From Emticicia sp. CRIBPO (lineage in GTDB: Bacteria > Bacteroidota > Bacteroidia > Cytophagales > Spirosomataceae): 64,000 nt of DNA. The stretch is taken from positions 124,001-188,000 of the forward strand of contig NZ_JAAAKV010000006.1 of NCBI RefSeq assembly GCF_009905725.1. The letters are read 5' to 3'. This document shows, piece after piece, positions 51,233-60,947 of the stretch. Both the position numbers and the translations under genes were made by a program. Under the pieces are notes generated by a model. The model did not search any database. It was given only the letters and a program-made list of their open reading frames with translations, and was not told the origin of the DNA. Each line of letters begins with the position of its first letter. Position 1 is the stretch's first letter.

Positions 51233-52310
51233 ACATGAGGGGGATTTCGACTTTAAAAATACTATGATCCTGGATAACCTTCACTTCTTTATTGATAGAC
51301 AGCCTGTAGCGGTCCCTGATGTTATTTAAGCCCAGTCCGGTGGTTGCCCCTTCCAGGTTCCTTTTTTGCAGAAGGTTACTGACCACCAGCACCTCGTTTT
51401 CGATGTATATCCTGATGATCAGCGGGTTTTCCACAGACATCCTGTTGTGTTTTACGGCATTCTCTACCAGGAGCTGAAGGGTGAGCGGAACAATATAAAT
51501 CCGGTTGATCTCAGCCTGATCCAGGTTTACCTGCAACTGGATTTTATTCTCAAATCTCGTATTCAGCAGATACATGTAGGTTTCCAGGAAATCAAGTTCT
51601 GCAGATAACTTGATCTGTTCATTATCAGCCTGCTCCAGGATATAGCGGTAGGCAGCAGAAAGCCTGCGGAGAAACTCAACAGACTTCTCGCGGTTCGTTT
51701 CTACCAGGGATGAAAGCACACTCAGGTTGTTAAACAAAAAATGCGGGCTTACCTGGCTTTTCAAAGCCAGCAGGTTGGCCCTGATGTTTTCTTTTTCCAG
51801 ACGTTCGGAGTTGATATTAACCTGTTTTAATCTTTCCTGTACCTGGTTTTTGATGCTCAGATAATAAGCCCCCATCAAAGCCAGCACGGTTATGCCGTTA
51901 TTCGACCTCCGCTTCACCAGCAGGGCTTCCCGGCCCTGGCTTGGCCTGATCATATCGGGATAAAAGGTAGACTCCATCCAGTTCCAGAAAATATGGAAAA
52001 AGGAATTAAAAACAGTAGCCAGGAACATCGCCGCGATCAGGGCAATCAACTGGTTAATAAACCTGAGTTCAAACAGTTGTTCTTCTCCCGTCAGCTTTCT
52101 CTGTATCCAGTCGATCACATAAATCCAGAGCGTAAAGAATATCACCGTTACCAGCAGTTCCATAAACCACAGCGGCAACTTTTTCTGTACAATCAGGAAG
52201 CTGTATTCGTTGACATTGATGTAGATCCTGGCCGGTACATAAATCGCCGCCAGGGTAAATCCCAGTCTCAGTTTTTGATTGGTATACAGCAGGTTAAATA
52301 ATGACGGCAT
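51213..52310 (-). CDS. LytS-like sensor histidine kinase (His_kinase family)
   Basis: About 365 aa from the ATG at 52310; a TTG six codons earlier is less likely. About four membrane helices within residues 15-155, then a coil and the His_kinase domain with His190 in SQVSPHFLFNNLSVL. The ATP-binding part has LQLLVENAVKHNRMS and GLGLNNIRDRY. This is the kinase of the LytTR regulator in the same operon. Confidence 0.93.
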   Translation of the reverse strand: MPSLFNLLYTNQKLRLGFTLAAIYVPARIYINVNEYSFLIVQKKLPLWFMELLVTVIFFTLWIYVIDWIQRKLTGEEQLFELRFINQLIALIAAMFLATVFNSFFHIFWNWMESTFYPDMIRPSQGREALLVKRRSNNGITVLALMGAYYLSIKNQVQERLKQVNINSERLEKENIRANLLALKSQVSPHFLFNNLSVLSSLVETNREKSVEFLRRLSAAYRYILEQADNEQIKLSAELDFLETYMYLLNTRFENKIQLQVNLDQAEINRIYIVPLTLQLLVENAVKHNRMSVENPLIIRIYIENEVLVVSNLLQKRNLEGATTGLGLNNIRDRYRLSINKEVKVIQDHSIFKVEIPLMYESPHH

Positions 52311-52514
52311 AATGTTTTGCAAAACCAAAGCTACAAAAAAAGTGATTTATTTCCATGCCTGGTGTCAAGTCCTTAATTATGGCAGATTAATACCGCCAAT
52401 TGATGCTATACGTTCACTTTGACTAAAAAAACAATCCTTTTTTTTATTTACATTTGTTGTATTATCCCTGTAATCATTATCAATATCCTGTTAAACATTA
52501 TTCTTTGAAAACCG

Positions 52515-55196
52515 ATGGCCATGAGATTTTTTTCGATCTGCTTCTTATTTTCTGTTTTAGCCTTTAACTCGTTTGGTCAAAAACCTGAAAGCAACCGTTT
52601 TACCAAAGTAGTCCTGGCCCAACGCCTCGAGGAACCCATGCAGTTTCAGATCCTGAAAGACGGCCGCGTGCTTTATGCCGAAAGAAAAGGGAAAATTAAA
52701 GTGTATGACCCTAAAACCGGCGAGCTGAGCCTCGTGGCCGAATTTGAAGTCAGCACCAAATATAAAAATGATGCCGGTGAAGTCAGTGAAGGCGAAGACG
52801 GTATGCAGGGGGTCATCCTTGACCCTGATTATGACAAAAACCACTGGATTTATATTTACTATTCCCTTGCTGGCGATGACCCGAAAAACCTGCTGGTGAG
52901 ATATGAATGGCATGGCAAGGAACTGGTGGAAAGCTCCAGGAAAGTATTACTGGAAGTGGTCGTACAGCGAAAAGAATGCTGTCATGTAGGCGGCGGGATG
53001 GTCTTTGACAAAGATAAGAACCTGTATCTGACGACCGGGGATAATACTTTTTCACGGGCCTCTGACGGGTTTGCCCCACTGGACACCAGACCGGGCAAAT
53101 CACCGCAGGATTCGCAGAAATCATCACCCAATACTAATGACTTAAGAGGAAAGATTCTCCGTATTCATCCTGAAAACGACGGTTCTTATACCATTCCTAA
53201 AGGCAATATGTTTCCTCCGGGCACACCGCAAACCAGGCCGGAGATCTATACCATGGGCAACCGCAACCCGTGGCGTCCTACGATCGATTCCAAAACAGGC
53301 TGGTTGTATTGGGGTGAAGTGGGTCCGGATGGCTCCAGGGATGATCTTGAAAAAAGAGGGCCGCAGTCATACGACGAGTTTAACCGGGCCAAAGGCCCCG
53401 GCTTTTATGGCTGGCCTTATTTTGTCGGCGATAACAAAGCTTATGTAGATTATGACTTCGCGACCAAAGTGTCAGGAAAACCTTTTGATCCGGAACACCC
53501 GGTCAATAACTCTCCGAACAGCTCAGGACTGAAAGAACTTCCTAAAACTGTTCCTGCATTTATCTGGTATTCAAAAGCCGTAAGCAAGGAGTTCCCGCTG
53601 ATGGAAAGCGGCGGCAACAGTGCTGTGGGCGGGCCGGTATTCCGCAAAGACGACTTTAAGGGAGCCAAGCGTGTGTATCCTGACTACTATGAAGGCAAGT
53701 GGTTCATCACCGACTGGGTTAGAGGCTGGATCAACGTGGTGGAAATGGATGAAAACGGCGAATACAAAGGCATGGAGCGTTTCCTTCCCGACATGAAACT
53801 GAAAGGCCCGATCGACATGAAATTTGGCCCTGAGGGCGATTTATATGTGCTTGAATATGGCAACGGCTACTTTAAAGACAATCCCGAAGCCCAGCTGATC
53901 AGGATTGAATACAATGGCGGCAACCGCAAACCACAGGTAGAAGCTGCTGTGAGCAAAACCGCCGGGGCTGTTCCTTTGCAGGTAAGTTTTTCTTCTGAAG
54001 GCACCAAAGATTTCGACAAAGACGAGGTACTGCAATACAATTGGGCTATCACCAGGAACGGTGCCGCGTTTAAAAATATCAAAGAGGCCAATCCTTCGGT
54101 CACTTTCACTACGCCGGGCACTTACAAAGCCACTTTGACGGTAACAGATAAAATGGGAGCTAAAAACACCAAATCTGTAGTCATTAAAGCAGGTAATGAG
54201 CCGCCGGTGGTCAGATTTGACATCACCAAAGGCAACTCCAGTTTCTTTTTCCCCGGAAAAAGTATCGGTTATGAAGTTACCGTCAATGACAAGGAAGACG
54301 GTAGCCTCGCCAATAAAAAGATATTACCGGGCCAGGTTTCGGTCAGTACCAACTACCTTTCTGAAGGTTTTAACCTGACCAAAATTGCCCAGAAACAGCT
54401 GAGTGTCGACGCCTCTGCCCAATACGCCACGGCGATTTCGCTGATCAACAAAGGCGATTGCAAAGCCTGCCACGCTGTAAAAGAAAAGATGCTCGGGCCG
54501 TCATTTACGGATGTTGCTCTCAAATACAAAGGTAACACGACGGCCATCAACACCATTTCGAGGAAGATCGTCAACGGCGGTTCAGGCACCTGGGGCGACG
54601 CCTCCATGCCTGCCCACCCTACCCTGGCCGACAGCGACGTCAAGTCTATGGTGAAATACATCCTGAGTTTGGCAGAAGCCCCGAAACCAGCCAAAACACT
54701 TCCGGTGAAAGGCAGCTACGTCACGGAAATTCCAAAAGGCGATAACACGGAAGGCAGTTTCATTTTCAGAGCGGCCTATACTGACAAAGGCACCAAAACC
54801 GCTGCAGCCCAGTCGTCAGAAATGACCGTTGTCCTAAGACATCCGCTCGTACCGGTTTCTTTTGCCGACCAGGCTAAGGAATTCGGTTTCAGCAATGACA
54901 GCACCGTGGCCTTCGTTAAAAACCCGGGTGCTTATCTGAAATTCAAGGCAACCGACCTGACAGACATCCGGCAGATCGAGATTGTAAAATCAGTGGGCAG
55001 AGCCCCGGCCACGCCCCCTTCAGGCACTATTGAGGTACACGCGGGCTCGCCTGAGGGTAAACTGCTGGGTAAATTCTCCGGTGAATACGCCGACAAGATG
55101 TTGATCGATGTTCCGGCAGGTTCAGGCGTAAATGACTTGTATTTTGTCTTTACGGGCGACGCGATCAGGATCAGGTCGTTCCGGTTCGTGGAATAA
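52515..55196 (+). CDS. Multidomain glucose/sorbosone dehydrogenase-PKD-cytochrome c-CBM protein
   Basis: 893 aa, signal peptide MAMRFFSICFLFSVLAFNSFGQ. Residues ~30-465 are a PQQ-type sugar-dehydrogenase propeller (VLAQRLEEPMQFQILKDGR, CCHVGGGMVFDKDKNLYLTT, NRNPWRPTIDSKTG, LYVLEYGNGYF). Residues ~478-555 are a PKD domain (PLQVSFSSEGTKDFD). A cytochrome c follows (haem site CKACH, Cys649-His653; axial Met698 in ASMPAHP). The C-terminal ~150 residues resemble a CBM6-type sandwich. The enzyme likely oxidises a sugar at the periplasm or surface and passes electrons to its own haem. ATG at 52515. Confidence 0.92.
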   Translation: MAMRFFSICFLFSVLAFNSFGQKPESNRFTKVVLAQRLEEPMQFQILKDGRVLYAERKGKIKVYDPKTGELSLVAEFEVSTKYKNDAGEVSEGEDGMQGVILDPDYDKNHWIYIYYSLAGDDPKNLLVRYEWHGKELVESSRKVLLEVVVQRKECCHVGGGMVFDKDKNLYLTTGDNTFSRASDGFAPLDTRPGKSPQDSQKSSPNTNDLRGKILRIHPENDGSYTIPKGNMFPPGTPQTRPEIYTMGNRNPWRPTIDSKTGWLYWGEVGPDGSRDDLEKRGPQSYDEFNRAKGPGFYGWPYFVGDNKAYVDYDFATKVSGKPFDPEHPVNNSPNSSGLKELPKTVPAFIWYSKAVSKEFPLMESGGNSAVGGPVFRKDDFKGAKRVYPDYYEGKWFITDWVRGWINVVEMDENGEYKGMERFLPDMKLKGPIDMKFGPEGDLYVLEYGNGYFKDNPEAQLIRIEYNGGNRKPQVEAAVSKTAGAVPLQVSFSSEGTKDFDKDEVLQYNWAITRNGAAFKNIKEANPSVTFTTPGTYKATLTVTDKMGAKNTKSVVIKAGNEPPVVRFDITKGNSSFFFPGKSIGYEVTVNDKEDGSLANKKILPGQVSVSTNYLSEGFNLTKIAQKQLSVDASAQYATAISLINKGDCKACHAVKEKMLGPSFTDVALKYKGNTTAINTISRKIVNGGSGTWGDASMPAHPTLADSDVKSMVKYILSLAEAPKPAKTLPVKGSYVTEIPKGDNTEGSFIFRAAYTDKGTKTAAAQSSEMTVVLRHPLVPVSFADQAKEFGFSNDSTVAFVKNPGAYLKFKATDLTDIRQIEIVKSVGRAPATPPSGTIEVHAGSPEGKLLGKFSGEYADKMLIDVPAGSGVNDLYFVFTGDAIRIRSFRFVE

Positions 55197-55304
55197 GCGT
55201 CTTAAGAATAATCACAGAACATCCGCCTGATTTCAACGCGGATGTTCCTGCATTTTGAGTATTGCCATGATTTTAAAATATCTATTCAATCAAATTCTGA
55301 ACTT

Positions 55305-56663
55305 ATGAAACTTCAATTCACTCTCCTCTTTCTCCTTGTTGCCCTGCTGGGTGCGGCCCAGGTCCCGGTTGATTCCCGATCCAGGGAAATTGTCCTGAAG
55401 AATGTGGCTGTTATTCCGATGAGCACCGAAACGGTCCTGGAAAACCAGACCGTGGTGGTTAAAAACGGCTTCGTTACGGCCATCGGCCCGAAAGTCATTT
55501 ATGATAAAAATGCCCTGGTGATTGATGCCAAAGGGAAATACCTGATGCCCGGCCTGGCCGAAATGCACGCCCATGTGCCGCCTGTGGATGAAATAGAACC
55601 GATTAAAGAGGTGCTCCTGCTTTTTGCGGCTAATGGTGTTACGACCATCCGTAGCATGTTGGGCCATCCGCTGCACCTGGAAGTCCGCAGTAAAATAAAA
55701 TCAGGGGAAATCCTCGGACCAAGACTCTACACCTCAGGACCGTCATTCAGCGGCGGAAGTGTCAAAACACCCGAGGAAGGTATAGAAAAAGTTAAAAATC
55801 AGAAGAAGGCAGGCTATGATTTCATGAAAATGCATCCCGGCATCACCAAAGCGAATTTTGAGGCGATCGTGAAAACCGCGAAAGAAGAGAACATGCCGTT
55901 TGCCGGACACGTCTCTTTCGGTGTGGGTGTGAAACGCTCTGCCGAAGCCGGATACGCCACCATTGACCACCTCGACGGAATGGTTGAATACCTGCTGCCA
56001 CGCCTGGATACCCTTACAGAGCAGGAAACAGGTCTTTTTTGCGTAAACGTGGGCCATAACGCCGACCTGTCGAAACTGAACGAAGCCTTGAAAATCGTCA
56101 AAGATAATAACGTATGGTTTGTGCCTACCCAGACCCTGGCCGAGCACTGGCAGTCACCGACGCGTTCGGTGCAGAGCCTCCTCGCCGCTCCTGAAATGAA
56201 GTATATGAGTAAATCTGTATTGGATGGCTGGGCTAGAGCCAAAGAAAACACGATGAAAAATCCCGGGTACCACCCGGCTTCTGTGCTGAAGTTTATTGAT
56301 GTAAGAAGAAAAATCATCCTGGAATCGCAGCGTCAGGGAGTTGGTCTGCTACTCGGCTCAGATGCTCCGCAGGTTTTCAGTGTACCCGGCTTCTCAATCC
56401 CTCACGAACTGGCTTACCTTGTTGAATCAGGACTTACCCCATACCAGGCCCTTTACACCGGCACTGTCAATGTCGGCAAATTCCTTAAGCAGGATAACCT
56501 GGGTGTCATCAAAGCCGGAGCGGTGGCAGACCTTCTTTTGCTGGATGCCAATCCATTAAAAGACATCAAAGCCGTGAGTGCCATCAGTGGTGTCATGCTG
56601 GACGGCCGCTGGCTGACCAAATCTGACATTGATAATATTCTGATAAAACTGGTTAAGAACTAA
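55305..56663 (+). CDS. Secreted amidohydrolase (imidazolonepropionase-like)
   Basis: About 452 aa from the ATG at 55305, which has a signal peptide (KLQFTLLFLLVALLGAAQ). Metal-site motifs of the amidohydrolase superfamily are present: MPGLAEMHAHVPP (HxH), DFMKMHPG (bridging Lys region), AGHVSFG and IDHLDG (His), and LLGSDAPQ (Asp). Closing KAGAVADLLLLDANPL is the usual return strand. Relatives act on peptides or cyclic amides; substrate unknown. 108 bp downstream of the dehydrogenase, possibly co-transcribed. Confidence 0.92.
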   Translation: MKLQFTLLFLLVALLGAAQVPVDSRSREIVLKNVAVIPMSTETVLENQTVVVKNGFVTAIGPKVIYDKNALVIDAKGKYLMPGLAEMHAHVPPVDEIEPIKEVLLLFAANGVTTIRSMLGHPLHLEVRSKIKSGEILGPRLYTSGPSFSGGSVKTPEEGIEKVKNQKKAGYDFMKMHPGITKANFEAIVKTAKEENMPFAGHVSFGVGVKRSAEAGYATIDHLDGMVEYLLPRLDTLTEQETGLFCVNVGHNADLSKLNEALKIVKDNNVWFVPTQTLAEHWQSPTRSVQSLLAAPEMKYMSKSVLDGWARAKENTMKNPGYHPASVLKFIDVRRKIILESQRQGVGLLLGSDAPQVFSVPGFSIPHELAYLVESGLTPYQALYTGTVNVGKFLKQDNLGVIKAGAVADLLLLDANPLKDIKAVSAISGVMLDGRWLTKSDIDNILIKLVKN

Positions 56664-56688
56664 AAACAAGCACTGAAAAAGTCATTTA

Positions 56689-56727
56689 TCCTTGTAAATC
56701 TAAATCAGGGTTTTAGATTTACAAGGA
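56689..56727. terminator. Strong hairpin between convergent genes
   Basis: A perfect 16-bp stem (56689-56704 with 56712-56727) with a 7-nt loop, between the amidohydrolase and VOC genes, likely terminating both. Confidence 0.85.
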
Positions 56728-56764
56728 TGATTTGTTTCAGAGGTACAATATTTCCGCAAAACCA

Positions 56765-57154
56765 TCACTCCGTGATCTCCACATGATTACCTTCCGGGTC
56801 CAGCACGACGCTCTCATAATAACCGTCACCCGTGGTCCTGGGCTCGCTATCAATGGTGTAGTGGTCTGCCCTCAGACGTTCCGTGAGGCTGTCTACAGTC
56901 TGTTTATCTCCAACTGAAACCGCGAAATGGGTGATGCCTTTCGTAAGCCCGCGGTTGGCTGACGCCTCTTTAATGTCTGTCTTGTGCATGATTTCAAGAC
57001 GTGTTCCGTTTTCGCCGAAAGAGAGAAAATAGGAAGAGAAACCCTTCACCGCATTGACGTACTTTTCGCCGCTGCTCATGTTGAAATAGGTGCAGTAAAA
57101 CTGCCGCATGACTTCCAGATCGTCTACCCAAATCGCTAAATGTTCAATTTTCAT
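56765..57154 (-). CDS. VOC-family glyoxalase-like protein
   Basis: 129 aa with full VOC metal residues: His5 (KIEHLAIWVDDLEVMRQFY), His in ITHFAVSVGD and the terminal Glu in NHVEITE. It resembles glyoxalase I-type enzymes of Bacteroidota. Its ATG overlaps the stop of the MFS transporter gene by 4 bp, so it is translated from the same mRNA. Confidence 0.92.
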   Translation of the reverse strand: MKIEHLAIWVDDLEVMRQFYCTYFNMSSGEKYVNAVKGFSSYFLSFGENGTRLEIMHKTDIKEASANRGLTKGITHFAVSVGDKQTVDSLTERLRADHYTIDSEPRTTGDGYYESVVLDPEGNHVEITE

Positions 57155-58329
57155 GATGTTTGTTTTCGTTTGTTAAACCAATAAGCGACACCGGTTAAGA
57201 ATAATAATGCGGCACTGAATCCCAGGGCAAGAGGCAGATTAAAATAGTGGGCGATAAACCCGATGATGGCAGGCCCGGCCAGCTGCCCGGCATAGCCCAT
57301 CGTGGTAATGGCCGGAATAGCCACCGAAGCAGGCACGCCTTTCAGACGGCCCCCTTCACTGAAAAACACAGGAACGATATTGGCAGCCCCGATACCCAGC
57401 AACACAAATCCCAGCAGGGAAACAGGCACCCAGGACACTGTAATGGCTAAAAACAAGCCTGCCGCAGCAACAAAACTTCCCCCGATAACGATCTTTTTTT
57501 CGCTCAGACGATGAACGAGCCCGTCTCCCAGCAGACGCATCGTGGCCATAGCCAGCGAAAAGGCGGCATAACCCGCCCCGGAAAATTCCTCATCCACACC
57601 CAGGCTTTCCTTCAGAAAAAGAGCACTCCAGTCGAGCATAGACCCTTCTGACAAGAACACAGCAAAACACATAAAGCCAAGAAAAATGACACTTCCCCGC
57701 AACCAACTGAAGTTTCCCTTAGCTTCAGTTTTCTGACCATCACCCTGAGCTTCTTCTTTTTCCATTGAAGCATCCAAAAGGGAACCATATGTTGTGATAA
57801 TAATTAAAATAATAAGAACAGAAATACTGACAGCGGCCGTCAGGACAGGCAATCCGAGTTCCATCAGAGAACCCAGCCCCAGCGAACCCAGCAAGCCGCC
57901 TACACTGAACAATCCGTGCATAGAAGACATAATGTGTTTACCATACCGGTTCTGCACCTGCACGGCGTGTGAGTTCATCGCCACATCGAGTGTGCCCACA
58001 GCCGCACCGAAAATGAACAAAGCCACAGACATATACCAAACAGAAGAAATGATGATTAAAAACGGCAATACAAGTGCGATCATCAATGCCGAAACAGCCA
58101 TCACAATCCGGCTTCCGAATTTATGGGACAGTATCCCGCCAACAGGCATCATCGTAATGGCTCCCGCACCCAGCAGCAAAAGAAGAAGCCCGAGGTTGGC
58201 CTCATTCAACTCTAATCTCTCCTTCGCTATCGGCACCATCGGTGCCCAACTCGAAATCCCTAAACCGCAAACCAGGAAAATAGCACTGGTCGCTATTCTT
58301 GCTTTTTGTATACTATTTGTTTCAGACAT
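57151..58329 (-). CDS. MFS transporter
   Basis: 392 aa with 12 predicted membrane helices. Loop signatures: GGILSHKFGSRIVMAVSALM after helix 2 and DGLVHRLSEKKIVIGGSF in the second half. Closest in pattern to the YbjJ/FucP-like group of sugar or drug/proton transporters. First gene of a two-gene operon with the VOC protein, divergent from a DeoR-type repressor across a 36-bp palindrome, which suggests the repressor controls it. Confidence 0.9.
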   Translation of the reverse strand: MSETNSIQKARIATSAIFLVCGLGISSWAPMVPIAKERLELNEANLGLLLLLLGAGAITMMPVGGILSHKFGSRIVMAVSALMIALVLPFLIIISSVWYMSVALFIFGAAVGTLDVAMNSHAVQVQNRYGKHIMSSMHGLFSVGGLLGSLGLGSLMELGLPVLTAAVSISVLIILIIITTYGSLLDASMEKEEAQGDGQKTEAKGNFSWLRGSVIFLGFMCFAVFLSEGSMLDWSALFLKESLGVDEEFSGAGYAAFSLAMATMRLLGDGLVHRLSEKKIVIGGSFVAAAGLFLAITVSWVPVSLLGFVLLGIGAANIVPVFFSEGGRLKGVPASVAIPAITTMGYAGQLAGPAIIGFIAHYFNLPLALGFSAALLFLTGVAYWFNKRKQTS

Positions 58330-58344
58330 GTTTATTGTTTTGAT

Positions 58345-58380
58345 TTTGCAAATAAATGCAATTTTGCATATATTTGCAAA
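58345..58380. promoter_or_regulatory. 36-bp palindromic operator between MFS and DeoR genes
   Basis: Two 18-bp arms, TTTGCAAATAAATGCAAT (58345-58362) and TTTGCATATATTTGCAAA (58363-58380), complementary at 16 of 18 positions. It begins 16 bp before the MFS ATG and ends 19 bp before the -33 of the DeoR promoter. Confidence 0.8.
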
Positions 58381-58398
58381 TAATAATTATTGCCGGTC

Positions 58399-58430
58399 TT
58401 GTAAAAAACAGGCCGCTTATGTTAATTTTG
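58399..58430 (+). promoter_or_regulatory. Promoter of the DeoR-family gene
   Basis: TTG (58399-58401), 21-bp spacer and TAATTTTG (58423-58430), an exact TAnnTTTG match, 33 bp before the ATG at 58463. Confidence 0.7.
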
Positions 58431-58462
58431 TCTGACATAAAAGCCCCTGGTGGCATTTATCT

Positions 58463-59212
58463 ATGCTCAAGGAAAAGCGATTTGATTACATCCTGGAAAA
58501 ACTAGACAGAGACGAACTTGTTGATTATAAGTCGCTTGCTGCGGACCTCGGCATTTCGGAAGACACTGCCAGGCGGGATATACAGACTTTACACAAACAT
58601 GGCCTGCTTTCCATTGTATCGGGAGGGGCCGTTAAGCGTTCGAAAAATCCGCTGAGTTTCCAGGACAGGACCAGTTATCTCACCGAAGGAAAAGACGTCA
58701 TTGCCCTCAAAGCCCAGCAGTTTATAAGGAACGGACAAACGATCTTTATGGATGGCGGAACGACCATCTGTGCCATTGCTTCCAGGTTTCCGATGGATGC
58801 GTCGTTCAGGGTGGTGACGAACAACGTCGCCTTAATTCCTGTCCTGTCCAATTATCCGGGCATTGAAGTGGTAGTGCTGGGTGGTCTTTATAATAAAACC
58901 GTACAGACCAATTTCGGGATATACACTTACAGGGAAGTGGCTTCCTACAGGGCAGATCTGTATTTTATGGGCACTTGTGCCGTTGACAGGAATTCAGGAG
59001 TAACCGCCTCGCTCAGCGAAGAAGGAGAAATAAAAAAGGTGATGCTGGCCCAGTCAGCCAAAAACATTGCCATCAGCAATGCCGAAAAACTGAACAGCAC
59101 CTTCCACTTCAGGGTGTGCGACACAAAAGACATCGACGTGCTGATTACCGACCTGCCCAGCAATGACCCTAAGCTGGATCATTACCGGGGTATCGGAGTA
59201 GAGCTGGTGTAA
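58463..59212 (+). CDS. DeoR/GlpR-family transcriptional repressor
   Basis: 249 aa. Winged helix at residues ~1-57 (LDRDELVDYKSLAADLGISE, DTARRDIQTLHKHG). The DeoRC effector domain (~75-235) has the phosphosugar-binding IFMDGGTTICAIASRFP and VVTNNVALIPVL, YFMGTCAVDR. The family senses phosphorylated sugars and represses neighbouring transport genes. The adjacent palindrome (58345-58380) is the probable binding site. Confidence 0.93.
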   Translation: MLKEKRFDYILEKLDRDELVDYKSLAADLGISEDTARRDIQTLHKHGLLSIVSGGAVKRSKNPLSFQDRTSYLTEGKDVIALKAQQFIRNGQTIFMDGGTTICAIASRFPMDASFRVVTNNVALIPVLSNYPGIEVVVLGGLYNKTVQTNFGIYTYREVASYRADLYFMGTCAVDRNSGVTASLSEEGEIKKVMLAQSAKNIAISNAEKLNSTFHFRVCDTKDIDVLITDLPSNDPKLDHYRGIGVELV

Positions 59213-59250
59213 ATAGCGATCTTCTGGAAGAATTATTTTTATAAAATGAA

Positions 59251-59274
59251 GCATGATGTCTCTTATCATCATGC
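59251..59274. terminator. Candidate terminator hairpin after DeoR gene
   Basis: 8-bp stem GCATGATG/CATCATGC with an 8-nt loop; no T run, so uncertain. Confidence 0.35.
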
Positions 59275-59389
59275 CCCATACCTCAGTCAAAAACCCCACA
59301 TTTTTGAAAGATGAAAAGTGTGTGTCATTTATATTCAGTTCAACGGTCTGATCTGATAAAGTGTAAAGCGATCAGGTTCATAATTTTGC

Positions 59390-60673
59390 CTAAGGAATAA
59401 ACACCCTCGCCTTAAACTTACCGCTGGCAGAAGCCTGTGGACGAAACTGTGCACCAACCCCCACATTAATCAGGCTGAAAGTACCTTCTACCCGTCCGTT
59501 TTCCATTTTTGTGATGATTACGCTGCCTTCGCTGGGACGTAGCGGTGAATCAACAGAAGGGAGATACATACTGGTGTAGGCAGTTCCGGGCGGCATAAAA
59601 TGGAAATGGGTGCCTGTATTGGAAAGGTCAAAAGCATAACTGCCCACACCTCCGGTCCATGTCAGCAGGAATTCACCTCCTCCCTCATCCTCGGGGTTAG
59701 ACATCAGGTACCTCGATCCCATCTTTGTTACCGGAGTTACAGGAAATTTAACAGGAGAACCGCCATTAATACTGAGCTCTACCCAGCTGTCGCCCATGAT
59801 CGTGATACTGGACAGCAGGTGAAGATTGCTTGCCGACGGAGCATTCAACTCCAGTTTGACGGTTGCGAAACCAGTTCCGTTGACCGAAGCAGGTGCCTGG
59901 TACTCTACAGCCTGTCCCGTTGACCGGGTCAGATTACCCTGCCCGGTCAAAGTCCATGACTTTATAAATTTTGAAGGCAGCGGAGCAGCGGTACCGACCG
60001 GATAGCCGGGTTCATTGTAAGGCCCGTTCGGATTGTTGACCAAAGGCACAAACAAGTTATCCCAATCCGCTTCGGTAAATATCAGGGCACGAATGCTTAA
60101 TTTGTTACCCGTTTCGACTTCGGCTTTATAAGGTGAAAGCGAGATTCTGTTCATCAGGGACCAGTCGCTGAAGTGCGTCGTCTTGAAACTTAACGTCTGG
60201 CCGGCTGTATTAAGACCGTGTGCCCCTACAAACTTCCAGACGCCGTCGTCCATCTGGTAGGCAAAGCCCAGAGTCTGCAAAAGACCGATACTGTCTGCCT
60301 GGGCAGCCCATGATGAAGTGATGGTAACGGGTTTGGCAAAAACCTGTCCGTGAGGCAGCAAGCGGTAAGACTTGCCGATACCCGCAATATTGGTATTGCT
60401 GACAGGCTCAATGCTCACCGTGGTGGCGGCAGTCAGTGCCCCCTGCGGAATATCAACGGTGAGACTCCCGTCCGACGATTGTAACTGCCCGCCTTCAGGG
60501 CCGATTTTCTTGGCAACAGGAGTTCCCTTACTTGTTCCTTTCGGCCGGACCAGCGGCGTGATCTCAGGTGATTGATCAGGTTCGGCGTTGTTTTCATTTT
60601 CACAGGCAGTGAAGAGAGAGATGCTGCTGATAATCAGTAAGGAAAAATAAGTTTTTTTAAGTAACAGTTTCAT
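59390..60673 (-). CDS. ZU5-like domain lipoprotein
   Basis: 427 aa, lipoprotein signal KKTYFSLLIISSISLFTAC. Residues ~55-100 show the ZU5-like start (IGPEGGQLQSSDGSLTVDIP, then GALTAATTVSIEPVSN). Later beta-rich parts (YKAEVETGNKLSIRALIF, WTLTGQGNLTRSTGQAVEYQ) are unassigned. Likely a cell-surface protein; function unknown. First of three lipoprotein genes on this strand, each in its own short interval. Confidence 0.8.
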   Translation of the reverse strand: MKLLLKKTYFSLLIISSISLFTACENENNAEPDQSPEITPLVRPKGTSKGTPVAKKIGPEGGQLQSSDGSLTVDIPQGALTAATTVSIEPVSNTNIAGIGKSYRLLPHGQVFAKPVTITSSWAAQADSIGLLQTLGFAYQMDDGVWKFVGAHGLNTAGQTLSFKTTHFSDWSLMNRISLSPYKAEVETGNKLSIRALIFTEADWDNLFVPLVNNPNGPYNEPGYPVGTAAPLPSKFIKSWTLTGQGNLTRSTGQAVEYQAPASVNGTGFATVKLELNAPSASNLHLLSSITIMGDSWVELSINGGSPVKFPVTPVTKMGSRYLMSNPEDEGGGEFLLTWTGGVGSYAFDLSNTGTHFHFMPPGTAYTSMYLPSVDSPLRPSEGSVIITKMENGRVEGTFSLINVGVGAQFRPQASASGKFKARVFIP

Positions 60674-60947
60674 TGATTTGTAATTATTAAATATTAAAAG
60701 TGATGTCAGGAAGGTTCATTGTTACGCACGTGTTTCAGAACCTGCAACTTTACACGAACACCCGGATTTAAGGTCCCGGGCAACCGGATAACCAGTCTGT
60801 TTCAAACCGCATTCCACGCTTTTTCAGCCGCTTTGAAGCTGATATTAACTACGGATTCGGCTGCTGTGCAGGAAAGAAAGATGCCGGTACTTGCGGTATC
60901 CGGGAAACGCATCAACACGACAGAACGGCCTCCGGCGTTGTCTGCCC

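Noticed and set aside
52419-52456. TTG and TACATTTG upstream of the sugar dehydrogenase as a promoter
   Set aside because: The -7 match is exact but the spacer is 27 bp, too long for the Bacteroidota sigma consensus.
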